This document shows, piece by piece, positions 1 to 8,626 of a stretch of 64,000 nt of DNA; within the stretch, counting starts at the first letter, position 1; every line of letters begins with the position of its first letter. Under the pieces are notes generated by a model. That model was given only the letters and a program-made list of their open reading frames with translations. It did not search any database and had not been told where the DNA came from. A program made the position numbers and the translations under genes. Origin of the DNA: Nitrosomonas supralitoralis (lineage in GTDB: Bacteria; Pseudomonadota; Gammaproteobacteria; Burkholderiales; Nitrosomonadaceae); contig NZ_PXXU01000007.1 in NCBI RefSeq assembly GCF_003011925.2, positions 1 to 64,000 of the forward strand, given 5' to 3'.

Positions 1-58
1 AGTCAATACATAGATTTCTCACTATGCTCGAAATGACAATTATTTGGAGATTCCTTAA

Positions 59-1282
59 CTACCCCGGTTTCCCATCCACCCGTTGCCGCCAATAAACCGG
101 CGCATACTTGGCAGCCCAAAGTCCAAAGCAAGTCAGCCAGACAAGTCCGGCAGCTACGTAAAGCATCGGTGCTATCGTCGGTACGATATCAGCCAGGATC
201 CGCAGCACAGCCGTTGTCTGAAAGCCTAAAAACAACACCCAGGTCAATCGATCTAATTCCAACGGACGCCCCGAATGCCCGATAGTGACGCGCGAAGCCA
301 TCGCCAGAATCATGCTGGCAAAAAAGCCGATGCCCAGTGCATGCAATGGCGCGAGGCCAAGTATCATGTTGCCGGACAACATATAGGTCAAGCTCTGCAC
401 CCCATACAACAACATGGATACACCCAGCCAGGCGAAGGAGAAATGCAATACCGCCAGCAAGCTCACGCTAAAACTACGCAAAAATCCCCATCGGTACGAC
501 AGATAAATCGCGCAGCCTGCCAGCGGGAAGTCAACGATCCATAGATAGGTAGACAATTCCAGCCATTGCAGGCTCCCATGCGCCGCAATGCATGCGAGCA
601 TCAGCCACAGCATCCAGTATGGCCGCACCATTTCATAATTGGCCAATACCCGACTGGAGAAGAACGGGATCATGCGGTGCGAAACCGTCAGCACAATTGG
701 CAGCAGAAAAAACCAGATCCCCGCATGACGCGCAAAGTTAAGCACAACCTGGTTTTCGGTCACCAGCCAGAGCAAATACGCCGCAACGCCCAGCCAGCCC
801 ATCAGCAGCGCTATACTGGTTACCCTAGCATGACGTTTGTCCTCCGCGGGTGTTGTCAACAGAATGCGAAACAACACATAAACGGCGATGCTCCACCCGA
901 TCAACATAAGTTCGATGCCAGCGATAATGATTGCTTTGTGCGTAAGTACGCCGACATAAAACAGCGCCACGCCAGTTGCCATCAACGCGCAGGTGGTGAC
1001 ATATTCGCGCGGCTTTACTTTGTCGCCGTTCATCCAGTTGGGATAAGTGGTAAACAGAAAACCAAAAATAAAAAATGGAAAAAAACCATAGACCATCAAA
1101 AAAGCATGCGCCCAGGTTGGCGCAATGCTCCAATGAGTCATTGATCCGGCGATACCATAACGCCCGGTCAGATCAAACACCCACCACAACACGGTCAGCA
1201 CACCTTGCAATGCGCCCGCTAAAAAGAAGCTGCGATGCGGCGCAGCGGAAAGATGCTCACGGATAGCCAATAGCTTATTCAT
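59..1282 (-). CDS. nnrS: NnrS family heme/copper membrane protein
   Basis: The 407-residue protein is almost wholly hydrophobic, with about twelve predicted membrane segments, and matches the NnrS family in length and in its polytopic layout. NnrS proteins are heme- and copper-containing inner-membrane proteins linked to nitric oxide stress in denitrifiers and ammonia oxidisers. The ATG at 1282 has an AAGGAA ribosome site five bases upstream. It lies alone, divergent from the PHP gene. The family call comes from overall sequence character, and the exact biochemical role of NnrS is itself not settled. Confidence 0.85.
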   Translation of the reverse strand: MNKLLAIREHLSAAPHRSFFLAGALQGVLTVLWWVFDLTGRYGIAGSMTHWSIAPTWAHAFLMVYGFFPFFIFGFLFTTYPNWMNGDKVKPREYVTTCALMATGVALFYVGVLTHKAIIIAGIELMLIGWSIAVYVLFRILLTTPAEDKRHARVTSIALLMGWLGVAAYLLWLVTENQVVLNFARHAGIWFFLLPIVLTVSHRMIPFFSSRVLANYEMVRPYWMLWLMLACIAAHGSLQWLELSTYLWIVDFPLAGCAIYLSYRWGFLRSFSVSLLAVLHFSFAWLGVSMLLYGVQSLTYMLSGNMILGLAPLHALGIGFFASMILAMASRVTIGHSGRPLELDRLTWVLFLGFQTTAVLRILADIVPTIAPMLYVAAGLVWLTCFGLWAAKYAPVYWRQRVDGKPG

Positions 1283-1409
1283 TTGAGTTCCTTGTAAAAC
1301 GGTTTTTCTTTCAGGTTTCTAACTATCTCTTTCATTATCCAATGCAATTATTTCTCTTCGATGCAGTTATTTGCTATCATGCATGTCCTGCGTTGCTACG
1401 AATCACCTC

Positions 1410-2261
1410 ATGCTTAACATTGATCTGCATTGTCATTCCAACATTTCTGATGGCGTTTTAACACCGGCTCAACTGGTTGAGCGCGCCGCTATGCGCGGCG
1501 TCGAAATACTCGCGCTAACCGATCACGACGATATCGCCGGACTAGCGGAAGCACAGCAGATGGCCGAAACGAAAAGTATAACATTTATAAACGGCGTGGA
1601 AATCTCCGTAAGCTGGCGCAGCCGCACCTTGCATATTATTGGATTGAATATTGATCCGACCTATGCACCGCTGGTCGAAGGTTTGGAGGGCATACGAACT
1701 GGACGCGAGCAACGCGCCAAAAATATCGCTCTCGAGCTGCAAAAAATTGGCATTCAGGGTAGCCTGGAAGGCGCATATGCACATGTGGGCAAGAGGGGCC
1801 TGATCGGACGCACGCATTTTGCTCGTTTTCTGGTTGAACAAGGTTATGCCAAAGACGTAAAATCCGTGTTTAAAAAATATCTGGTGAAAGGCAAGCCAGG
1901 CTATACTGCGCACGAATGGGCCACGCTCAGTGATGCTGTGAACTGGATTCGCAGCAGTGGTGGCGAAGCGGTGATCGCACATCCAGCACGCTATGATTTA
2001 GGCAAGAACGTCTTGAATGATCTGCTTGATGTTTTTTGCGCACTGGGTGGATCGGGTCTTGAAGTGGTCACGTCGAGCCACACACCCGAGCAAATGCAAC
2101 ATTTTGCGCTGCACGCAAAAAACAGAAATTTGCTGGCTTCGTGCGGTTCAGATTTTCATGGTCCGGGTGAAAGCTATTTTGATCTGGGTCGGTTACCGGA
2201 ATTACCGCATGGCTGCACGCCGGTATGGCATCATTGGAAACCACCATTACATCCGAGCTGA
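1410..2261 (+). CDS. PHP-domain phosphoesterase (RNase AM / 3',5'-nucleotide bisphosphatase type)
   Basis: This PHP metal-dependent phosphoesterase has about 283 residues. The N-terminal HCH (residues 7-9), the TDHDD motif near residue 38 and the late GSDFHGPG motif are the metal-binding signatures of the family. Relatives (YciV/TrpH) remove nucleotides from RNA 5' ends or dephosphorylate 3',5'-bisphosphonucleotides. The frame is open from a TTG at 1371 and has an ATG at 1383, but the HCH motif sits at the usual distance from the ATG at 1410, so I chose that. It is the first gene of a plus-strand run that continues with a YciO-like gene, the same pairing seen in many proteobacteria. Confidence 0.85.
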   Translation: MLNIDLHCHSNISDGVLTPAQLVERAAMRGVEILALTDHDDIAGLAEAQQMAETKSITFINGVEISVSWRSRTLHIIGLNIDPTYAPLVEGLEGIRTGREQRAKNIALELQKIGIQGSLEGAYAHVGKRGLIGRTHFARFLVEQGYAKDVKSVFKKYLVKGKPGYTAHEWATLSDAVNWIRSSGGEAVIAHPARYDLGKNVLNDLLDVFCALGGSGLEVVTSSHTPEQMQHFALHAKNRNLLASCGSDFHGPGESYFDLGRLPELPHGCTPVWHHWKPPLHPS

Positions 2262-2312
2262 TTAACCAGCATATTGATTGATTACTTAACTTAACCCTGA
2301 TACCGGTTTACT

Positions 2313-2945
2313 GTGGCTCAATTTTTTTCAATTCACGCTGATACTCCACACGCACGTCTGATCCGGCAAGCCGTTGCTATTGTCCGAAAAGGCGGAATTA
2401 TCGTATACCCAACGGATTCCTGTTATGCCCTCGGTTGTCATCTGGGTGACAAGGACGCAATGACACGTATCCGCACAATTCGACAGGTGGATGAACGCCA
2501 TCATTTCACATTGGTGTGCCGTAATCTGACGGAAATTTCCATCTATGCCAAGGTGGATAACAGCCAATATCGGTTGCTTAAAGCCACGACACCAGGCAGC
2601 TACACATTTATTTTACAAGCAACTCGAGAAGTGCCAAGGCGGATGCAGCATCCGAAACGCAATACCATCGGTTTGCGCATTCCAGATCATCCGGTGGTGC
2701 TTGCACTATTGGAAGAACTCGACGAACCGTTGCTAAGCTCAACACTGATTCTGCCAGGGGACGAATATCCACTGAATGATGCTGAAGAAATCCGTGATCG
2801 ACTGGAACATCAAGTTGAATTGATTATGGACGCAGGTTCGTGCGGCATAGACATGACCACGGTGATTGATTTAACCACTGATGTGCCCGCATTGGTGCGT
2901 CAGGGGAAAGGTGGTCTCGAGCCTTTTGGAATCGAGCATGGATGA
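2313..2945 (+). CDS. L-threonylcarbamoyladenylate synthase family protein (YciO/Sua5/YrdC)
   Basis: The 210-residue protein is a YrdC-fold domain with the N-terminal KGGIIVYPTDSCYALGC signature (about residues 26-42). YrdC/Sua5 members make threonylcarbamoyl-AMP for the t6A37 modification of tRNA. The length and the pairing with a PHP gene are closer to YciO, whose cellular role is less certain than that of TsaC. The start is a GTG at 2313. The gene overlaps the next one by 8 bases, implying translational coupling with the site-2 protease. Confidence 0.85.
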   Translation: MAQFFSIHADTPHARLIRQAVAIVRKGGIIVYPTDSCYALGCHLGDKDAMTRIRTIRQVDERHHFTLVCRNLTEISIYAKVDNSQYRLLKATTPGSYTFILQATREVPRRMQHPKRNTIGLRIPDHPVVLALLEELDEPLLSSTLILPGDEYPLNDAEEIRDRLEHQVELIMDAGSCGIDMTTVIDLTTDVPALVRQGKGGLEPFGIEHG

Positions 2946-3603
2946 GATTATCCAGGGTATCGCCATTTATGCGCTTCCCGTTATTTTTGCCATTACCATG
3001 CACGAAGCTGCGCACGGTTATATCGCCAGGCACTTCGGTGACTTTACCGCATATAACGAAGGACGCATCAGCCTCAATCCATTGCGACACATCGACCCTG
3101 TTGGTACGATTCTGGTTCCACTGTCATTATTTATTCTGAGCAAGTTAACGATCGGTGCGGGGTTCTTGTTTGGCTGGGCCAAGCCGGTGCCGGTTAATTT
3201 TGCCAATTTGCGCCAACCCAAACGCGATATGCTGTGGGTAGCCGCTGCCGGACCCGGCGCTAATTTGCTGATGGCATTTTTCTGGGCTTTGATGATCAAA
3301 CTGGCCATTGCCATGCCGGATAATAGTTTTGCAAAACCGTTGGCACTGATGGGAATTGCTGGAATTGAAATCAATGTTATCCTAATGGTGCTCAATCTGC
3401 TGCCGCTGCCGCCTTTGGATGGAGGTCGAATGGCAGTGAGCTTGCTGCCGCATCGACTGGCCTTTCAGTTTTCTCGGATTGAACCGTATGGTTTTATGAT
3501 ATTACTGGTATTGTTATTTAGCGGCGTGTTGGGCGCTGTGATTGGCCCCATGATTACATGGGCTAAAATCATGCTTGTGTCAATTTTTGGACTCTATATT
3601 TAA
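2938..3603 (+). CDS. Site-2 protease family (M50) membrane metallopeptidase
   Basis: This compact rhomboid-sized M50 protease has about 221 residues and several membrane segments. HEAAH (residues 22-26) provides two zinc ligands and the catalytic glutamate, and the later NLLPLPPLDGGR segment (about 153-164) holds the third ligand, Asp161. Proteins of this class cleave substrates within the membrane, but the substrate of this one is unknown. The ATG at 2938 lies inside the end of the YciO-like gene, so I prefer it over the upstream in-frame codons. trpS follows after 26 bases. Confidence 0.88.
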   Translation: MDEIIQGIAIYALPVIFAITMHEAAHGYIARHFGDFTAYNEGRISLNPLRHIDPVGTILVPLSLFILSKLTIGAGFLFGWAKPVPVNFANLRQPKRDMLWVAAAGPGANLLMAFFWALMIKLAIAMPDNSFAKPLALMGIAGIEINVILMVLNLLPLPPLDGGRMAVSLLPHRLAFQFSRIEPYGFMILLVLLFSGVLGAVIGPMITWAKIMLVSIFGLYI

Positions 3604-3629
3604 TAACGTTTTATACATGGAAAATCAAC

Positions 3630-4832
3630 ATGTTTGCTGATCGTGTTTTATCAGGCATGCGCCCCACTGGGAGCCTGCATTTAGGGCATTATCACGGTGT
3701 TTTGAAAAATTGGGTGAAGCTGCAGCAACAATACGAATGTTTGTTCTTTGTCGCCGATTGGCATGCTTTGACGACCCATTATGATTCACCTGAAATCATC
3801 GAACAGAATGCCTGGGATATGGTGGTTGATTGGCTGGCTGCAGGCGTTGATCCATCGCAAGCGACTTTATTCATTCAATCCAAAGTCCCTGCCCACGCAG
3901 AACTGTATTTATTGTTGTCGATGATGACACCGCTCGGCTGGCTGGAGCGCGTGCCTACCTATAAAGATCAACAGGAAAAACTATCCGAGAAAGATCTTAG
4001 CACCTTTGGCTTTCTGGGCTATCCATTGCTACAAAGCGCGGATATCCTGATCTATCGCGCCAATCTGGTTCCTGTTGGAGAAGATCAAGCGCCGCATCTG
4101 GAATTTACGCGAGAAATTTCCCGCCGCTTTAATCACATCTACGGCAAAGAACCCGGTTTTGAAGAAAAAGCGGAGCAGGCCATTAAGAAACTGGGCTCGA
4201 AGAAGTCCAAACTGTACACTGAACTGCGTACGCTGTATCAGGAACAGGGCGATGAGCACGCACTGGAAGAAGCCAAATCATTATTGAACGAGCAGCAGAA
4301 TCTGAGCCTGGGGGATCGTGAGCGGCTGTTCGGCTACCTGGAAGGTGGCGGCAAAATGATTCTGTCCGAACCGGAAACATTGCTTACCGAAGCTTCCAGA
4401 ATGCCGGGGCTGGACGGTCAGAAAATGTCCAAATCGTATCACAACACCATCAGCTTGCGCGAAGATCCAGAAAACATTCGCAAGAGAATCCGTACCATGC
4501 CGACCGATCCGGCGCGTGTGCGGCGTACTGACCCAGGAGATCCGGCCAAGTGTCCGGTATGGCAATTTCACTTAGTCTATTCTGATGAAGATACAAAAAA
4601 ATGGGTACAACACGGGTGCCGGAATGCTGAAATAGGCTGCTTGGACTGCAAATTACCCGTGATCGACAAGATCCTGGCCGAACAAAAACCCATGATAGAG
4701 CGTATTAAAAAATATGAAGAAGACCCGACTCTGGTGCGTAACATCATTGCGGACGGCTGCGAAAAAGCCAACAAGCTTGCGGAAGAAACCATGCGCGACG
4801 TGCGCGCAGCCATGGGACTCAGTTATTCATAA
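3630..4832 (+). CDS. trpS: Tryptophan--tRNA ligase
   Basis: This class I aminoacyl-tRNA synthetase charges tRNA-Trp in the cytoplasm. HLGH (residues 17-20) is the HIGH motif and KMSKS is at residues 265-269. At 400 residues it is longer than the classic form of about 330. The extra length is a charged insertion at about residues 175-250, just ahead of the KMSKS loop, a form I know from other beta- and gammaproteobacteria. It lies between the site-2 protease and scpA, 36 bases before scpA. Confidence 0.96.
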   Translation: MFADRVLSGMRPTGSLHLGHYHGVLKNWVKLQQQYECLFFVADWHALTTHYDSPEIIEQNAWDMVVDWLAAGVDPSQATLFIQSKVPAHAELYLLLSMMTPLGWLERVPTYKDQQEKLSEKDLSTFGFLGYPLLQSADILIYRANLVPVGEDQAPHLEFTREISRRFNHIYGKEPGFEEKAEQAIKKLGSKKSKLYTELRTLYQEQGDEHALEEAKSLLNEQQNLSLGDRERLFGYLEGGGKMILSEPETLLTEASRMPGLDGQKMSKSYHNTISLREDPENIRKRIRTMPTDPARVRRTDPGDPAKCPVWQFHLVYSDEDTKKWVQHGCRNAEIGCLDCKLPVIDKILAEQKPMIERIKKYEEDPTLVRNIIADGCEKANKLAEETMRDVRAAMGLSYS

Positions 4833-4868
4833 TTTTACGGCACACCGCGAGACTGAACTTATTGGTCA

Positions 4869-5678
4869 ATGAACGACAATTCAGTAATCGAAACCAATGA
4901 AGTACAACCGATCGCCAGAATCTGCGGCGAACCGCTGCTGGAAATTCCACAGGATTTGTATATCCCCCCAGATGCACTGGAAATCTTCCTGGACACCTTT
5001 CAGGGCCCGCTGGACTTACTGCTGTACCTGATTCGCAAGCATAATCTGAATATTCTGGACATTCCGATGGCGGAGCTGACACAACAATATATGGCTTATG
5101 TTGAAATGATGCGCGTGGATCAACTGGAACTGGCAGCCGAATATTTGCTGATGACCGCCTTGCTGATCGAAATCAAGTCACGCATGCTGCTACCCAATCC
5201 TAAGACGGAAACGGAAGAAGAGCATGATCCACGCGCTGAATTGGTGCGGCGTTTACTTGAATATGAACAAATGAAATATGCGGCTACCCGTATCAATGAT
5301 CTGCCACAAGCAAGTCGCGACTTCAACGTGATCCAGGTATGGGTTGAACAACAAGCTGCCGCACAGATACCCAATATCAGCATGGACGATTTTCGTAACG
5401 CTTGGGCGGCTATTCTCACGCGCGCAAAAATCAACCGGCACCATCAAATTAAACGTGAAACCCTTTCGGTCAGAGCTTATATGAGCCAGGTACTGCGTGA
5501 CCTGGGTGGACGTGATCAAGTAGAATTTTACGAATTATTCAGCCCTGCGGCCACCATCGCTGAAGTCGTTGTCATCTTCCTGGCCGTTTTGGAATTAGCC
5601 AAGGAACTGTTGCTGGAAATTTCTCAATCACTTGACTCAGATATTATTTATGTCCGCTCCATTGACGCCGCTTCGTGA
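4869..5678 (+). CDS. scpA: Segregation and condensation protein A (kleisin)
   Basis: This 269-residue ScpA kleisin bridges the SMC heads and works with ScpB in chromosome condensation and segregation. The family core FLDTFQGPLDLLLYLIRKH is visible at about residues 40-58, followed by the helical AAEYLLMTALLIEIKSRMLLP stretch, and a C-terminal winged-helix segment is expected. It overlaps scpB by 29 bases. No smc gene is present in the window. Confidence 0.94.
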   Translation: MNDNSVIETNEVQPIARICGEPLLEIPQDLYIPPDALEIFLDTFQGPLDLLLYLIRKHNLNILDIPMAELTQQYMAYVEMMRVDQLELAAEYLLMTALLIEIKSRMLLPNPKTETEEEHDPRAELVRRLLEYEQMKYAATRINDLPQASRDFNVIQVWVEQQAAAQIPNISMDDFRNAWAAILTRAKINRHHQIKRETLSVRAYMSQVLRDLGGRDQVEFYELFSPAATIAEVVVIFLAVLELAKELLLEISQSLDSDIIYVRSIDAAS

Positions 5679-6276
5679 GCTCAATACGCCAGGTTCGCTG
5701 AATCCTGAAAAAGTCAGGCGAATTCTGGAAGCTGCCTTGTTGGCAACTTCAGAACCCCTCTCCATCAGCGAGTTACGTAAATTATTCAACCAAGAGTTAA
5801 GCGCCGCCGTGCTTTCGAAATTGCTAGAAGATGTTCGTGATAAATGGCGTGATAGTGGCGTGGAACTGGTCACCGTCGCGAGCGGTTGGCGTTTTCAGAC
5901 CAAAGCAGACATACAGCCGTACCTAGAGCGCCTGACACCGCCCAAGGCACCGCGCTATTCACGCGCGGTTTTGGAAACACTCGCCATCATAGCCTACCGT
6001 CAGCCAGTAACTCGCGGCGATATCGAGGAAATTCGAGGCGTGAGCGTTTCCGGCTCAGTGCTTAAAACACTCATAGCACGTGGGTGGATAGAAGCAATCG
6101 GACACCGTAATGCACCGGGAAAACCGGCATTGTTTGCCACCACGCAGCACTTCCTGAACGATTTGAATCTACGCTCGCTGGAAGAACTCCCACCACTGGA
6201 AGAGATGAAATCCTTGATTGATTCCAACGAAAAAATCCAAGACCTGCCTTTTGAAGTTCCCGAGGAACACAACTAG
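5650..6276 (+). CDS. scpB: Segregation and condensation protein B
   Basis: ScpB has about 208 residues and two winged-helix domains, with the conserved LETLAIIAYRQPVTRGDIEE segment (one residue short of identical to many relatives) and the RGVSVSGSVLKTLIARGWIE stretch. It binds ScpA to regulate the SMC ATPase. The frame is open from a TTG at 5632, but the ATG at 5650 is the likelier start. The start lies inside scpA, and the gene is the last of the plus-strand run before the convergent MscS-like gene. Confidence 0.93.
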   Translation: MSAPLTPLRELNTPGSLNPEKVRRILEAALLATSEPLSISELRKLFNQELSAAVLSKLLEDVRDKWRDSGVELVTVASGWRFQTKADIQPYLERLTPPKAPRYSRAVLETLAIIAYRQPVTRGDIEEIRGVSVSGSVLKTLIARGWIEAIGHRNAPGKPALFATTQHFLNDLNLRSLEELPPLEEMKSLIDSNEKIQDLPFEVPEEHN

Positions 6277-6356
6277 CTCAGCCCAGAATGACTTAACAAA
6301 TTGCCTAACTCTAATTTCAATCAACTCAGACAGAAATACTGTTTGCTGGCTTAAAA

Positions 6357-8150
6357 TTATGGATTGAGTTGCTGGTGTATCTGAGTATTGCGTTCACTTA
6401 GCGCCTTAAATCCTTCGCCCTGATGCACCGTCAGTTGAGTAAATGGAATAACCCAGCCTTCCCGGTTACAAACTTCAACACATGTTTTCTGAATCAGACG
6501 ATTAATCGTAAAATACGAATTGGCTGCCTCACCTTTGCAGTTGACAACAATCAGATAATCCAGAGAGTTCGTATTGGCTTCCTTAAATTCGACCAGCAAA
6601 CTGACGATCTTATCGCTAAATTCCGCTTGCGCAAGCGCATGCTCCAGCGCATCATTTAAACGAGTCGGCACTTCATCCAGACACTGTGCCTGATGCTTAT
6701 AATCAATGCCGAATATAACCACCACCACGAATCCCTGGCGAGATAGATTTAGCAAGTCCAGACGAAAAAAATCAGCGGCTGGAAATTGCACCAGACTACC
6801 TTTCATTTGCAGCAACACCAATTCCAAGGTTTGCTCTAATACTTCTCCGAAACGACCATCCGGCAACATGACATACTCACCTGGACGACAAGGAAACCAG
6901 GGTTCATCAATGTCTGGACGTGACACCATATCATCCAGTGCGCTTAATGGCAGTCGGACGATCCCCTTTAGATCAGGATTGCGTAGTAACGAATGCACAT
7001 TGATCGATCTAACCTGCATCGGCAAACCATTATAGATGAGTCTTTCACCAATTCTTACCGGCCCGATATCCAGCAATAATCGAGTCTCGTTGATATAGCG
7101 CGGCAAGATATGCCGAAGGCTCAGCGCAATTGCGATTAATAAAACAAATGCCAATGTCAGCAGCAAAAAATCATTGGCCAGATAAAATGTCATCAGAATT
7201 GCCAGCATCACTAGCAATCCGGTCAGAATGCGATAGGCATATCCCGCCAAACGCACCTGAATGCTGTTGCGGCGACCGGGGGGAACCAGTTTTTTCTGAT
7301 ACAGCCACAGTAAACTGCGCATCAGTAGCCAGATGCTTAGTGCTGCAATGATAGCGATTGTCAGCGTGAGCCCGCGACCCTGCGCAAAGTCTACCATCCC
7401 AGTTTTCAGGCTCTGCCCCCAATCTTTATTGCTTTCCTCCAGGCTGGCCAACTGATAATGGGCAATTTCTAAATCTTGGGCGTTATCGGCTTGTCTCTGC
7501 AACCATTTTTTAGTAACAGATTCAAATTCTTCTTTGATCGGCCGGGCCATAGTATCTGGTTGAAACCGCGTCATTGCGTTCAGCGCAAGCGCAATTAGAT
7601 CGTGTTGCTCTTGCAATAAACTGATTTTACTGCGCAGATTCTCAATTTTACGTGGTTTTTCGGTGAAATCCTTAAGCGCATCAATGATCGGTTTGGTCGC
7701 CAGAATCAGCTCTTCTTTCCAATCAAACGGCTTCGCAGGTCCATCCGAAAACGGATCCAGATCCAAGCCGCCAATAATTATTTGCTCAAATGAATGATTT
7801 AGTTGCTTTATAACTGTCTTGAGTTCATCAATCCGCTGCTGCAAATCTTTTTTTTCATCTTCTTGGGTGGCTTTCGCCAACTGCTGTTGCAACTCTTTTC
7901 GTTGCTTACGCTTTTCCTGCAGCGATTGAACAATAACGGATAACTGATCTGCTGGACCTTTACTGGCGGTATCAGCATCTTTGACTGAATTGCTAGCGGC
8001 TGAGTCATTAATTTGGGGTTTAACCTGTGGTATCGCATGCGCATACAGCGCCGACCCAGGTAACCCTATGCTCAACAGCAGCATTAAGGGGAATATACGA
8101 AGAATAATGAATTGGAAAATATAAATGCGCAAAAAATACCTTTTAGTCAA
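6357..8150 (-). CDS. MscS-like mechanosensitive channel family membrane protein
   Basis: The 597-residue protein starts with a hydrophobic signal or anchor segment (about residues 10-37). A charged glutamine-rich coiled coil (about 65-115) and a helical periplasmic region follow, then membrane helices around 258-345 and a cytoplasmic alpha/beta domain resembling the C-terminal part of MscS-type proteins. The layout fits large periplasmic-domain MscS homologues. The classic pore-helix glycine/alanine pattern is not obvious, so channel activity is inferred from architecture. It is monocistronic and convergent with scpB. Confidence 0.6.
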   Translation of the reverse strand: MTKRYFLRIYIFQFIILRIFPLMLLLSIGLPGSALYAHAIPQVKPQINDSAASNSVKDADTASKGPADQLSVIVQSLQEKRKQRKELQQQLAKATQEDEKKDLQQRIDELKTVIKQLNHSFEQIIIGGLDLDPFSDGPAKPFDWKEELILATKPIIDALKDFTEKPRKIENLRSKISLLQEQHDLIALALNAMTRFQPDTMARPIKEEFESVTKKWLQRQADNAQDLEIAHYQLASLEESNKDWGQSLKTGMVDFAQGRGLTLTIAIIAALSIWLLMRSLLWLYQKKLVPPGRRNSIQVRLAGYAYRILTGLLVMLAILMTFYLANDFLLLTLAFVLLIAIALSLRHILPRYINETRLLLDIGPVRIGERLIYNGLPMQVRSINVHSLLRNPDLKGIVRLPLSALDDMVSRPDIDEPWFPCRPGEYVMLPDGRFGEVLEQTLELVLLQMKGSLVQFPAADFFRLDLLNLSRQGFVVVVIFGIDYKHQAQCLDEVPTRLNDALEHALAQAEFSDKIVSLLVEFKEANTNSLDYLIVVNCKGEAANSYFTINRLIQKTCVEVCNREGWVIPFTQLTVHQGEGFKALSERNTQIHQQLNP

Positions 8151-8626
8151 GTAATTGATTTAAAATCATCTTAATTGATACTTACGCCTCAACCACTTCC
8201 CGTGCGACGTCAACACTTGAATCCATTATAACGTTGCAAAGTTTCAGGAGCAAACGACGTACCGTGTACGCGTCAGCACAGCTGCTTAGGATGTTGGCTA
8301 TTCAAGTTCGAGAAGACTGGCTAGAAATTGAACACTATGAGTATCTCATCGATCTGTGCTTGATCCGGAATGGACAGGTTGATCCATGTTAATTTTCTTG
8401 AAATCTCAAGTGTCATAAAAATTTTGACAGAGGAATATCCCAATAAAACGAGATTTCGTAAAAACGTATCGTTCTATTTCACGCGAGAGCAGCCGTGAAA
8501 TGCGTTCTGATTGAATTCGTGCGGCCATGTACCTGCCGTCTTAAGCTATCGGAACTCAGATGTTGATTACGTTCGTAGAGTGATTCAAATACTGAACGTA
8601 ATCAACTCATGGCAAGTAAGTTATTT
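8151..8626. other. Intergenic region with two inverted repeats, no gene seen
   Basis: No convincing open frame is present. The stretch holds an 8-bp inverted repeat (8476-8483 with 8494-8501, ATTTCACG/CGTGAAAT). It also holds a perfect 13-bp inverted repeat (8562-8574 with 8594-8606) separated by 19 bases, just beyond the end of the FG-GAP operon. Neither is followed by a T tract. Confidence 0.5.
8562..8606. repeat. 13-bp perfect inverted repeat downstream of the FG-GAP operon
   Basis: GTTGATTACGTTC at 8562-8574 is the exact reverse complement of GAACGTAATCAAC at 8594-8606. It lies 20 bases past the stop of the minus-strand FG-GAP gene, so an RNA stem-loop at the 3' end of that mRNA is the simplest reading. 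No uridine run follows on that strand. Confidence 0.6.
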
